Position numbers and translations under genes: made by a program
Notes under the pieces: generated by a model
Databases searched by the model: none
What the model was told of the DNA's origin: nothing
What the model saw: only the letters and a program-made list of their open reading frames with translations
Shown: piece after piece, positions 21,048 to 32,908 of the stretch
Numbering within the stretch: the stretch's first letter is position 1
How the letters are laid out: every line of letters begins with the position of its first letter
Assembly (NCBI GenBank): GCA_963924555.1
Contig: OZ004584.1
Coordinates: 7,625,001-7,689,000 of the forward strand
Direction: 5' to 3'
Source: Crambe crambe
Lineage: Eukaryota > Porifera > Demospongiae > Poecilosclerida > Crambeidae
Length of the DNA stretch: 64,000 nt

Positions 21048-24000
21048 ATGACTGAGTCCAAGGAATATTCCACTATTATCAAGTGTGAAGGGATGTTAGA
21101 GACTGCTCTAAAGAATGACAAAGAAATTACACACTTCTTTCATCTGCAAGGATTCATTACCAGTGAAGATTATGAGAACATCACTGGTCCAACATCTAGA
21201 TTATCTGTTGCTGATAAAGCTGTCATATTAGTTGCTGGGATCAGGGATCGAGTCAAACTTAATCCTGAAAACTACCACAAATTTATTGACCATCTACGTC
21301 TCAACAAAAGAAGGCATGGAGATATTTTAGCCATTCTTGAAAGAGAGTATAGCAGTCCTTTGAATCCAGCCACTGCTTGTACGGGTGATTTGGTACTTTG
21401 CCCTCAAACTGCAATTCCTATTCGAGGTCGTCCTCGACTTATTCGACAAGGTGTGAATCATTAGTAGCTATGGATTATCGTAATAGTTAAAGGGCATGTT
21501 ATGTGTGAGAAGCATGTCATAGACTTCTTTCTTTCTTCCTTTTTTTTTTTTTTTTTTTTTTTTTAACCAATGGGGAAGTCTAGCTAACATCCATTGTCCC
21601 TTAATGGGAGTTTACTAATTTTAAGTCCAATGCTTACTTCTTACCTATTAGAGAGGGGCCACAGCAAGCAGCTGTGTGTGGGTGGAAATGTCAGGCTGGA
21701 ACCCCGCCCCCTGAAGGTGACGGGTAGGGAACTGGGAACCCCTACACCATCATGTCCCATGGGGCATAGTAAACCCATTATTGGAGGTGGGTGGGCGGGC
21801 GGGCAGACAAAATGATGCTTTGTCCAACTTCTTGAGGCTGGTCTCAGCTCTGCTGTGCTGTCCAGTTTGCATGGTAGGTGCAGCTGCTTTTATACTTAAT
21901 TCATTGCCTCAGTTGTGGAAGTGGTGGCCCCTCCCTCAACATGTCAGTTCTCTATGTACTATTTTCACAGGTTCCTCATATTACAGTCCTGAAGATATCA
22001 AAAGAAAAATGAAGGACCTTCAAAAACTCTTCAATCGTATCGCTTTTCATACACTCGACAAAGTGAAAGAGCTTGGCATAGGTGTAGATCATCTCATAGC
22101 TCGCCTCATTGCCTTACCTGCTGAACACATAGAGGAACATGAAGACTTCTTGAAGCAGCTAGACCATGATCTGGATCATAAATCTGGCATTATGCACATT
22201 TGGATGAAATTAAGCCGGTATTGGAATTTTCTAAATTATAATCTATTGGACAACTTCATCTGTAATCTTGAAGATAAAGTTTTAGAAGAGGAAATGGACA
22301 CTTACCTAGGATTCCTCAGAGAATTTCGCTGCAAAACTCGTTTGTGTGACTTTGCCAAATGCTGTCCAGTAGTTCAGAACAGACCTAGCGAAGATAATCT
22401 GAGGGAGTTTGTATTTCACCTGAATGAAGACTGGGAAACATGCACTTTGGAGACACTAGAAAGTCTTAGAGGTGGCATCATTCGAAAATTTCTCCTCCCT
22501 TCCTTCGCTGTCCTCTTGGATAAAGTGACACTTGGAAGTATAAGAGTCACATGGTTGTTGCCAGCTCAAATTAATTGGACTGTAATGCTTAAAAAGATTG
22601 ACGTAAGAGAATTAGATAAGTTTGGAATTAAGTCCATCAGTGCTATCGATGTGAAAGTTGATGCCAGTGACGATATTATCAATGATGTTTATCCTGATCA
22701 AGTTGTCATATGCAAGTTCACAACTGTAAGTTAAGTTAGTTTATAGCTAGAAAAGGGTTCATTCTATACCTAGTGAGCTATGTATCAGAAGAGGACTGCT
22801 TTAAACCCAAGTTCCCTTATCTTCATGCAGGATTACCTGACAATTGGAAAGGACTATCACTACTACTGGCATCGTGACTACAATGCCCGTAATATTCCCT
22901 TGGCAGAAGGAGCATTTGGTGCCATCTACCCAGCTGAGGACCTCACAAGCAAACACCTCTTTGCCATCAGGCAGAACAATAGGGATGAGGAAGACATTAT
23001 CACCTCAATCTCCAGAGAAGCTGTAATGTTGGCACATCTAGGACCTCATAGTAATGTGATCCAGATGTACGGAGCTGTCCTCGACACTCAAGAGTTGCTG
23101 TTTCATCCCACAAGAATCTGTAAACTCATGATGGAGTTGGCTGAACGTAAGTGAATATAATTGTGATCATCATGCTATCATGCACTTATTGAACTACATT
23201 TTGGCCCTGGAATGAGAGACTTTCAATTATCATTCACCTTTTCTCATCTCCTTACAGATGGAAATCTTTCTGACATGCTCAAAGATCCAGAGACTGATCA
23301 GCCATCACCTTTGGAAAGCGACCAGGCCCTTTACTACTTCCAACAGCTTCTAGAAGGAGTTCAGTTCCTGCATAAGAATAACGTGATGCACTTAGACATC
23401 AAGGGACTGAATCTGCTGATTTTCAATGAGGGAAGAACTCTGAAGATATGTGATTTTGGAAATGCTATACGTTCGGAGGAGGTTACTGCTTTGGCTGGCA
23501 AGAACTTGAGAACACCTCAATTTGCTTCTCCAGAGGTAAGGATTAACTCTATCTGGTAAAGAGTTGTTTTAAGTATGATTTGATAAGGGGTCGACAGTCT
23601 TGTAGGTGCAAAGAATTGGTAATGGGTCATCAAACCCCCTTTCTCTCCAGATTTGTAGACTAGAGGAGCCTCACTTTTCTTCAGACATTTGGAGTGCCAT
23701 GTGTGTATTGGTGGAGATGCTGACAGCCATGAAGCCATGGGATCACAGGATATCCAGAGATACCACACACTACCACCTCATCTTCATGGTTGGTCGGTAT
23801 CGAGATGAACAAATGAAGGAAGATCTCATCCCCAACTCAGAAACACTGGATCCAAGTATTCTAGACTTGATGGGACTGGTATTTCGCACAAACCACCAAG
23901 AACGCCCCACAGCTATGGAACTGCTCACCCACCCTCTCATACATGATGGTAAGTTGAAGAAATTCCTTATAATATGAGTTATGATGTCATTTTGCAGCTT

Positions 24001-27000
24001 ATACCTATGAGTCTTGCTTCGATGAGTTAGTAGATGAATATCATGAGGAGCAAGAAGTGTCGTATCCCACACATGTAGAAGCACCCACTTCTCTTCCCCT
24101 GAGACCACCACAAGGCACCAATCCCGATGACAGTCTTTCCAATCTGGAACAAAAGTTGATCGAGACAGACAGCAGATTGGGAATTGACGAGGATCCAGTA
24201 AGCCAAGTATTAATTTAGCATTGATCACACTAGCATGCAATAAACATCTTCTGTAGCTACAGTACTAATTACCCTTAAGATTGATCATGTTACATGTATT
24301 TGTGTATATATGAGAAACGGATCTCAACGGATAACGGAATGGGAATAGATGAGGATCGAGGAAGTGTCCAATACTTGGATTCAGGTATGATTGTTAGGAT
24401 AGTGAGGAAGTTTTGTAGGAGATTTCTCAAAAAAAACTTGCACAATAGAAGGAGAAGTTATAACTTAACATGATATGCTCTCTCTCTCTCTCTCTTGTGT
24501 AGGCTTGGATACTCCTTACACTGCTGAGAAGACAATCTTTGGTGGAAAGTTCAACTTCTCTGCATTCCCTGAAGAAAGTGACACTGACGATGTGAAAGTT
24601 GATGCCAGTGACGATATTATCGATGATGTTTATCCTGATCAAGTTGTCATATGCAAGTTCACAACTGTAAGTTAAGTTAGTTTATAGCTAGAAAAGGGTT
24701 CATTCTATACCTAGTGAGCTATGTATCAGAAGAGGACTGCTTTAAACCCAAGTTCCCTTATCTTCATGCAGGATTACCTGACAATTGGAAAGGACTATCA
24801 CTACTACCGGCATCGTGACTACAATGCCCGTAATATTCCCTTGGCAGAAGGAGCATTTGGTGCCATCTACCCAGCTGAGGACCTCACAAGCAAACACCTC
24901 TTTGCCATCAGGCAGAACAATAGGGATGAGGAAGACATTATCACCTCAATCTCCAGAGAAGCTGTAATGTTGGCACATCTAGGACCTCATACTAATGTGA
25001 TCCAGATGTACGGAGCTGTCCTCGACACTCAAGAGTTGCTGTTTCATCCCACAAGAATCTGTAAACTCATGATGGAGTTGGCTGAACGTAAGTGAATATA
25101 ATTGTGATCATCATGCTATCATGCACTTATTGAACTACATTTTGGCCCTGGAATGAGAGACTTTCAATTATCATTCACCTTTTCTCATCTCCTTACAGAT
25201 GGAAATCTTTCTGACATGCTCAAAGATCCAGAGACTGATCAGCCATCACCTTTGGAAAGCGACCAGGCCCTTTACTACTTCCAACAGCTTCTAGAAGGAG
25301 TTCAGTTCCTGCATAAGAATAACGTGATGCACTTAGACATCAAGGGACTGAATCTGCTGATTTTCAATGAGGGAAGAACTCTGAAGATATGTGATTTTGG
25401 GACTGCCTTGCGTGTGGAAGAGGTCGCTGCCTCGGCTGGCAAGAACTTGGGAACGCCTCAATTTGCTTCTCCAGAGGTAAGGATACTTTTTAATAGGTAA
25501 AGGGTCGTTAATTGCATAATGAGGTAAGGGGTCATCTTTCTCTCTTTGTACAGATCTGTAGACAAGAGGAGCCTCACTTTTCTTCAGACATTTGGAGTGC
25601 CATGTGTGTATTGGTGGAGATGCTGACAGCCATGAAGCCATGGGATCACAGGATATCCAGAGATACCACACACTACCACCTCATCTTCATGATTGGTCTG
25701 TATCGAGATGAACAAATGAAGAAAGATCTCATCCCCAACTCAGAAACACTGGATCCAAGTATTCTAGACTTGATGGGACTGGTATTTCGCACAAACCACC
25801 AAGAACGCCCCACAGCTATGGAACTGCTCACCCACCCTCTCATACATGATGGTAAGTTGAAGAAATTCCTTATAATATGAGTTATGATGTCATTTTGCAG
25901 CTTATACCTATGAGTCTTGCTTCGATGAGTTAGTAGATGAATATCATGAGGAGCAAGAAGTGTCGTATCCCACACATGTAGAAGCACCCACTTCTCTTCC
26001 CCTGAGACCACCACAAGGCACCAATCCCGATAACAGTCTTTCCAATCTGGAACAAAAGTTGATCGGGACAGACAGCAGATTGGGAATTGACGAGGATCCA
26101 GTAAGCCAAGTATTAATTTAGCATTGATCACACTAGCATGCAATAAACATCTTCTGTAGCTACAGTACTAATTACCCTTAAGATTGATCATGTTACATGT
26201 ATTTGTGTATATATGAGAAACGGATCTCAACGGATAACGGAATGGGAATAGATGAGGATCGAGGAAGTGTCCAATACACTAGAAGAAAATATTCCAAGGA
26301 TGTGAACTTGGATTCAGGTATGATTGTTAGGATAGTGAGGAAGTTTTGTAGGAGATTTCTCAAAAAAAACTTGCACAATAGAAGGAGAAGTTATAACTTA
26401 ACATGATATGCTCTCTCTCTCTCTCTCTTGTGTAGGCTTGGATACTCCTTACACTGCTGAGAAGACAATCTTTGGTGGAAAGTTCAACTTCTCTGCATTC
26501 CCTGAAGAAAGTGACACTGACTATACTGACTCTGAAAGAGGTGAGCCATTTCCTTTCGTTAAAACACCACCCATTCATCCTTTTATTACCAACACTACTT
26601 TAAAACTCATCACAAGATAATCTTTGTTGGAAAATTAAATTTCCATTTGCCAGAAGAAAGTAAAATTAATACTGATCCATTATTGGACATAATTTTAATC
26701 CAAGTTTTTTTCTTCTCTAAGGTACAGAATGTCTTACACCCTACAGTAACAATCCTTCTGTGAAACGTTTTTACTCCTTACCTAATCTGGTCCATCACGC
26801 TGCCTCCATCAATAGAGTCAAACGGTCATTCAGCTCAACCTTACCCAATTCCCCTGTTACCACCTATTCCATGTCATCTCCATCTCGCTCAAAAGACTTC
26901 CGTCACATCTGCGATAGTAACCCGAGACATAGCAATAGTGCACCAGCTGTGGACTGTCCCTATCGGCGAAGACGTCTCTCACTCCAGTCCTACGGCCATG

Positions 27001-27077
27001 AAGAGGTGTGGTCAGTCCCTCCCTATGGAAAACTAAAACGGACATGTTCTGAAATCAATTATGCTGACAAAGGTATA

Positions 27078-27128
<51 letters not shown>

Positions 27129-27945
27129 CTTACGGCCCCTCCCCTTCTTTACTGATAGCTAACTCCAATATTCTTAATAAAACCTAGCCTCGTCCCCCAG
27201 GCCCTTTACCTCGCACAAAATAGAGGGCAAGGCAAGGCAAAATAAATCCTAGTCACTAGTTAGCTACATCTTTACAAAAATACCTCCTTGCCTTGCTACC
27301 TTTTTCCAACACCATTTTACTGTGGAATACCACATATTATTTTCTTTCTTTCAAATCTCTCCTGCAAATGCATCCTATGACCCTAATCTTCTTATCAAAA
27401 ATTTCATTCCTTACCTAATCCTGACCCTCACTCTGACCCCATTGACATGGTTAACACGGTCAGCTCAACCCCCTTTTCCCTTCTGGTACGTATTCCAGAG
27501 CTTGTGATAACAGCGACATTTGGACAAAAATACTGGTCAAAATGCAATGTTAGGACATACTATACTTTGTGGGGACAGCATGTCTGGTCAATATAATAAG
27601 CACTGGTATTTCATGTCATCTTCGTCTAGACTTGGATGCAAAAAGACTTCCATATCTGTACATTTAACCTGAAACACAGCAATAGCGCACCTCCCTATCA
27701 CTCCAATCCTACAATCTCCTTCCGGCCCCTCCCCTTCTGTGCTGATTGCTTAGTCACTCAGACAGAGTATAAGTTACATGTAGTTACATCTTATTATCTT
27801 ATTAGGTCCTGAAGTTGCTTCTCCTCATAACAAGAGGAAGGTGCCTGCACCAAAAGGGGCATGTCTCTGTGCAGGGGAGATGGGAGATTTGGAGTGGAGG
27901 GAGAGGAGTGGATATGTCAGGGAAAACAAAGGTGGAGACACATGA
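21048..27945 (+). CDS. CARD-like/helical module protein with two tandem degenerate kinase domains, 1423 aa
   Basis: Sixteen exons in one frame: 21048-21450, 21971-22725, 22831-23146, 23258-23535, 23651-23948, 23998-24197, 24315-24384, 24503-24666, 24772-25087, 25199-25476, 25554-25851, 25901-26100, 26218-26317, 26436-26540, 26722-27072, 27806-27945. Residues 1-95 look like a death-fold (CARD-type) domain ([37 protein letters not shown]). Residues 135-370 are an alpha-helical module ([37 protein letters not shown]) that I recall from sponge and cnidarian proteins. Kinase 1 starts at 387, kinase 2 at 829. Both have LAEGAFG, FAIR (Lys to Arg at 433 and 875), HLDIKGLN and DFG. Both may be catalytically weak scaffolds. 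A shorter form may end at 24218. The last exon diverges from the TAZ-kinase tail and ends early. Confidence 0.75.
24198..24314 (+). other. facultative intron with in-frame stop and AATAAA (copy 1)
   Basis: After GAGGATCCA the sequence gtaagc can act as donor (acceptor tatatgag at 24314) or be read through to TAG at 24216-24218, followed by AATAAA at 24239-24244. Splicing gives the dual-kinase protein, retention a 756-aa single-kinase form. In the TAZ-kinase gene this position is uninterrupted coding sequence, so the intron is new; it is flanked by duplicated coding motifs ([11 protein letters not shown] and [11 protein letters not shown]). Confidence 0.5.
24479..24497. repeat. short CT tract before a splice acceptor
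   Basis: CT dinucleotides lead into TTGTGTAG|GC, the acceptor of the tail exon; the duplicate copy has the same at 26411-26429. The TAZ-kinase gene has only CTCTCTCA here, so the tract expanded after the genes split. Confidence 0.8.
27081..27126. repeat. (GA)n next to a splice donor
   Basis: About 22 GA units begin 10 bases after the donor AAAG|gtatat of exon 15 in the dual-kinase gene; the paralogous position in the TAZ-kinase gene also carries GA repeats. Confidence 0.85.
27340..27760 (+). pseudogene. decayed second copy of the kinase-gene tail exon
   Basis: Between exons 15 and 16 of the dual-kinase gene lies a second, broken version of the same tail exon. 27362-27490 matches the TAZ-kinase exon at 11788-11960 (TCCTATGACCCTAAT, CTCACTCTGACCCCATTGAC). 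Then 27510-27600 is foreign repeat sequence, and 27600-27720 resumes the exon with deletions. Frame is lost. The insert resembles the repeat split at 31271/32101. Confidence 0.65.
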
Positions 27946-28628
27946 AACACCACAGGGACAGAATTTTGTGACGAATCATATCATTGTTTGTACCATAATT
28001 ATGTTGAATTGTTTTCTTTGTTCAATAAAATTGGGCAGATCATTGTCATTGAGCACATGTGGCTACAATGTGCACGAAACACATGATGGGATGATAGTGC
28101 ATTATCATTATTCATGGTAATGAGTCAGCAGACAATTGTTATATTTAAAAATAGACGATTCTTTTTTCAACAGTTCATAGTGATCAAAGAAACAGCTAAA
28201 TCAGTGAGTTAATAATAATGATAATAGTAATGAATAATAATAATAATAATAATAATACAGATTTTTAAAAAAACAATTGTGTATAGAAAAGAATAATAAT
28301 AACTACAGATTTTAAAAAAAGCAAGGAATCGTGTATGACTGGTACTAGAAAAGAATAATAATAATAATAATAATAATAATTACAGATTAAAAAAAGCAAG
28401 GACTTGTGTATGACTGGTACTACTGTAGAAAAGAATAGAAAGTACAAACATAATACAAAAAAGTTATAAACTTACGTACAAAAAAAAATTTAAAGTCCAG
28501 GACTACACAATGGCTAACTAAAGTTTCAAGTTTCGTAACTTGCTTTCTAAACTAAGCAAACATGCTACTTGGCTACTAGTTAACAAAAATAACATGGTTC
28601 AAAAAATTTAGTCAAGTCTGTTTTGAGA
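27946..28628. other. spacer between convergent genes, TAA microsatellites
   Basis: 3' flank of the dual-kinase gene; AATAAA occurs at 28023-28028. Interrupted TAA repeats lie at 28210-28256 and 28350-28380, with two copies of AAAAAAAGCAAGGA..TGTGTATGACTGGTAC near 28317 and 28389. No gene seen. Confidence 0.5.
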
Positions 28629-30755
28629 TTACCTCCCTGTTTCAGGCACTGGTTCTTGATTCATGTAGAATCTGTCACAATGATTTGGGAGGTGGTCTGT
28701 ACAGTACAATGATCAGATTTGGAGTGAAGTACTCAGACTGTATGCTAATCAAAACACTACTGTCCATTGCAGGTTGGTTGTCAGGAAGGTTAGGGGAATA
28801 GGTGGATACAGTTTGTCCTATGGTTTACACAACTGCATGGATTGTGTAGGACATGAAAAGATCGGGTTTCTTAGGTCCTTGTAAGCCACTACCTATTTCT
28901 CATTCCTTATGGACAACCATCCTGAAATCTACAGTAGTCACCTGATTATTACAATAACTGGTATGGTGTGGGTTATCATAACCATGACTACTGCACATGC
29001 ATAGGAACTGAAACCAGTACTTAGTTCCCCATTAAAAATTGCAATCTGGAGAAAATTAACTATCCACTTAACTTTAACTTACTTCGATCATAACAGGGTA
29101 CAGGTAGGTCATATCGCTCGTCACTAATGGGGCTTTCGACACTCGACTCTTCTCCACGTTCAATACAGAATGACTGGAGTGGGTTTTTCATCAATAGCCA
29201 ATCATAGGTTTCAGCAGATTGGTCACAGTCAGGTAGAAAACTCAAAAATGTCTCGTCTAAGTTGTGCAAATGCAAGTTCGAAATGGCTGGAAACGGATGA
29301 CAGTCACTTTCTTTATTATCAGATAAATCTTTTCCAAAATTGTTGCCGAATGGGTAACTACGATGTAACACAAGCTTTGACGACTTGTGAGGGTGGCTTC
29401 TGTGAGTGTCTTCAGATACTCTGCTTCTACCAGCACAATGATCTTTCTTTCGGACTCTTGTAGATTTCTGAGTTGGATTTCTACGATTCAGAACTCTGTT
29501 TCCATTCTCGGCAGGTTCTTCATTGTACTGTCTAAAGCAACACATTCGGTTACAGCAGCCGAAGAGCAAAATTCCACATATGAAGGAGCTGACAGCTATG
29601 AATGTAATACTGGAATAACCATTGGCTTGATCAGACAGGGAATTCGAGGAATCGTGATCACTTGCTTGGCCATGCGTTGGGAGGACTAGAAACAGCAGTA
29701 GGAAGACACAAGAAAGAGGGAGTTGACCAGAAGGTGTAGACAATGGCACGATCTATCATGAATAATTGTGAAATAGTTATAATTTTTGCTTGCCATAAAT
29801 ATCAAGTTCTGATGTAGATTATAGCAAAAAATGTCAGCTATAATAGCTATTGTCACAAGATCTCACCCTGATGCTTGAACTCTTGCTTTGGCATGGTATC
29901 GTAGCAGATTCTGTGGAACCTTTCTGTGATTTACTTTTCAGGTCACTGGTGTCACTCTGTTGATAATCAAGTGTTATTAGACTTTGCTACATAATGGCTA
30001 CAGTACTTACTTTGAGAGATTCAGTCGTTCGCCTAAGCACACCTGGCTTTGATTTCTCATCCATACCAAGTGACTCAGAAGGACTTCGCACACACTGCAT
30101 GTTCTGCATGTTTTAAAAATTGATATTAAATACCGTATAGCGCAAATTTTTCGTGGGTCAAAATTTTCGTGGCTTTGCAAATACCACAAAATCCACGAAA
30201 ATTTTTACCCACGAAAATATCCACTATAAGTAACTTTTTAAAAAGTATAACATACATTCCTAGAGTCAAGAACTGGTGGAATGCTTGGTTTCTTGAGTAC
30301 TGGCTCATGGCCAGACTTCACCTATGTATGTACAAGAAAAAAGTGCGATTACAAAAGAGAAATAACAGACCTACTACTCATTACACTATAGGATACTCTC
30401 CTAACCACTATGGATATCAGATACCTTCATGGTGGACACATCTTCCTCCATAATGGACATGCCTTCATGGTCCAGGACTTGACATTCTTCAGTAACATGG
30501 CTGAGTGATTCATTAGGTTCCGGTGTGCTCTCCCTATTCACAAGTGATACTTCACCAAAATGATGCTGTGTCGTCTCTTCAGGTGGAATTAAATCTTTGG
30601 GTTTCTCGTTGTCATCTGGTTTACTCTTCATAAATGAAACTGGACCGAACACTTCCTGTGCTTCCTCTTCTTGGATAGTCCTTTCGGAGTGATCCTTTGA
30701 TTGCTCCTCTGAAGCTGCAACCTGTACATGTTGGCAGTAGTCCCTTTCTAGGACT
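28629..30755 (-). CDS. A1: single-pass membrane protein with long disordered regions, first exon not located
   Basis: Exons on the minus strand: 30425-30755, 30256-30321, 30011-30094, 29867-29956, 29083-29752, 28629-28696, all GT-AG, giving about 435 residues after an unlocated first exon. Exon 2 is entered in phase 2. The N-terminal half is acidic and Ser-rich (EEEAQEVFGPVSFMKSKP, HVTEECQVL). The fifth exon holds two hydrophobic stretches: LPLSCVFLLLFLVLPTHGQA, which resembles a signal peptide or signal anchor, then ITFIAVSSFICGILLFGCC, a membrane segment followed by Cys. The short stretch between them has few residues, so any ectodomain is about 25 aa. The tail ends FYMNQEPVPETGR. It is paralogous to A2. 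The function is unknown; I recognise no domain. Confidence 0.65.
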
Positions 30756-31270
30756 CTGCAATGAAGTAGACCAGATGAACAGATGAGCATGCATGACTCA
30801 TTATATCAGGTGAAACTTGTAAGTGAATTTCCCACCCAATGCAATTAATTTGGACCTATCAGAGGGCGCAGGACATTCTAATGCCCCAATTTAGCCACTA
30901 CATCATTTAGCGAGGGAGCTGACTCTCAGGAGGCCATGCCCATTAATACTTAATAAAGTAGCACAAGGAGTTGAAGCACAAATGAATATGGCCTATTGGA
31001 ATGCTAGCTCGCTTGCTCACTATGACTTGCACATTGCCCTAGTAATAGTAATATTCATAGCCACTATAGTTCCAATAGCTTACTCATGTGGTGCTGGGTT
31101 TGTCTTCATAAGAGAATAAGTTCAACTCTATGAGCAAAAAAAAAATTAATGATTCCAGCCAGCTATTGTGCTAGCGTTTGCCCTTATGGTATAATAGCAC
31201 TTGTGTATGGACCCACACCAGAGCTTACGTATGATAGCAACCTGATACCTTGGGGGAATTTGTTTGTCAG
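30756..31270. other. upstream region of A1, no gene recognised
   Basis: AT-rich. It should contain the first exon and promoter of A1 but I could not single out a short exon ending in phase 2. Confidence 0.3.
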
Positions 31271-32135
31271 GACAAAAGTATTGGTCAAAATGTACGTAGT
31301 GGGCAATTTTTTGTAACGATACGATACCACTCCCAAGAACAATGATGTAATGATACGATACTGAATGGTGGTGGATTGATAAAGAATTTTATGTTCTTGT
31401 AATATTGGCTAGATAGACTGTACTCTGCACTTTGCACTGTCATGTGATAAGGTCGATACCTAGTCTCGCTAGCCAGCCGCACTTCTTTTTTTTTTGCAAG
31501 GGAGGGGGAAAAAAAAAGTACGTCTGGTAACAATTGCCAGGTTTTCTTGACATACGACAGAATGTTGTTGCCACCACAAAAATTCAATAACGCACGCGTG
31601 TGCTTGGCTCATAAGCAATGCCATGGTTAGCTGTGAGTGTCTGAGTTCTGTCAGTGCAATCTCTGCTGCTGCCAACAAGTTGGGCTATCAAGCAAGCAAG
31701 ATTTAGAGCTTTGTTTCGGGAAGCATTGTGTGTCTTCCAACAGGTAGGTCAGAATAGCTAGCTATAGACTAGTTGGACTGCAAGACCTTTCTTGGTGCTT
31801 GAGTCGGCCATGCTACGCCTGAGTACGGCTCGATCTCAGGTAGCTTTAGCTATAGACGGATCTGATTTTTAATTGTGTGTGCACCCACATGTGGTAAATT
31901 ATTATCCCACGAGTCACATGATGCACATTCTTTGAAAGAACGGAAACCTGGCAATTGTTACCAGACGTATTTTTCCCTTCCCCTCCTCGCAAAAAATACG
32001 TCTGGCACGCGAGACTAGTCAATACCCACCCGCTAATTGATATTTCAATACTGATACTTGGTTCCAGCAGTCGATATTTGGTATCGGTATCGCCCACCAC
32101 TACTTTGTGGGGACATCATGTCCAGTCAATTTCTG
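31271..32135. mobile_element. repeat split by nested insertions
   Basis: GACAAAAGTATTGGTCAAAATG (31271) and ACTTTGTGGGGACATCATG (32101) are adjacent parts of one repeat seen nearly whole at 27521-27590. The sequence between is an inserted element whose ends both carry GTAGTGG and GATACC/GATACGATACC motifs in opposite orientation (31298-31330; 32080-32102), and which itself holds the element at 31461-32017. Confidence 0.5.
31461..32017. mobile_element. 557-bp element with ~90-bp TIRs, 9-bp target duplication
   Basis: Termini TAGTCTCGC...GCGAGACTA. Long imperfect inverted repeats extend inward and share ACGTCTGGTAACAATTGCCA (about 31519-31538 and its complement at 31953-31972). Flanks GTCGATACC (31452-31460) and GTCAATACC (32018-32026) differ at one base. 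The architecture fits a Mutator-like non-autonomous element. No transposase frame. Confidence 0.75.
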
Positions 32136-32908
32136 GTGCCACACTGTTTTGATAGGGTTTGATCTCAATGGGTCATACTTTCATAATCAAAACTACAGGG
32201 TGATTCCAACTTTCACCACATTAGCCAGCCCTGCCGTGTGACATGGGGGGATTTTGAAAGACAGGGTCTGGTCACCCATAGATATACTACACGGACAGTA
32301 TATCTATGGGTCACCTGATTGGAAATCATGTTATTTCAGGGATTGACAGCTCCTGTCTGGCTCTTTTTACATCACCCCACCTCTATATCTATGGTGCTAG
32401 TTTGCTCAGCTTTTCGTTACAGCACATATTGATACACACTCCCCCACCCACCAAAAAAAACAACAAAAAAACAAAAACAGGGAGCTGGCTACACAACAAG
32501 ACATCACAACATTATCTTGTATACCTAGTAGCTTTATAGCTATGACCAGCTGGCTATTATTTACCTTTGAGTTTGATCGCTGAGTATATCCGTCGGACTA
32601 TACTATCTTCAATGTAGTGAATTTTTTTCACCCCGGGGGAGTGGGGCCGGTGGGAACGAAATTTCGAAAAGAGGGAGGTTTGGGGGGCCAGCTAGCTAGG
32701 CATGTGGCTTCGCGCGCAAAAAGCATATGCACATGCGCATTCCCCAATGTGCTTTTTACGATCACGCGGATTTTTATTTTATTTTTTAATGACGTAATCA
32801 CCATAGCAACCGGCAGAAATGCTTTGGAATTGGAGGTAGTGTCCACGAAGAAAGCTCCTACCGATGTACCTATATGTAATGTGGCTGGTCGAGAATTAGG
32901 ACCCTAAC
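32136..32908. other. spacer with palindromic and A-rich sequence
   Basis: Contains TATCTATGGGTCACC near 32302 inverted against GGTCACCCATAGATATACT at 32270, a poly-A run at 32453-32476, and a GC-rich patch near 32630-32750. No coding segment supported. Confidence 0.4.

Larger units (their letters stand above)
22648..26535 (+). repeat. two-copy tandem duplication of a 1.94-kb kinase unit
   Basis: The unit 22648-24588 is repeated from 24589, offset about 1941 bp at its start and 1933 bp near its end, with few substitutions and identical introns over long stretches. The junction lies inside exon 24503-24666, where FPEESDTD is joined to DVKVDASDD with about one base of microhomology and no frame change. 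Confidence 0.9.

Noticed and set aside
23770..24240. 156-codon minus-strand frames at 23.8 and 25.7 kb
   Set aside because: Complement of the kinase C-lobe exon; duplicated only because the exon is duplicated.
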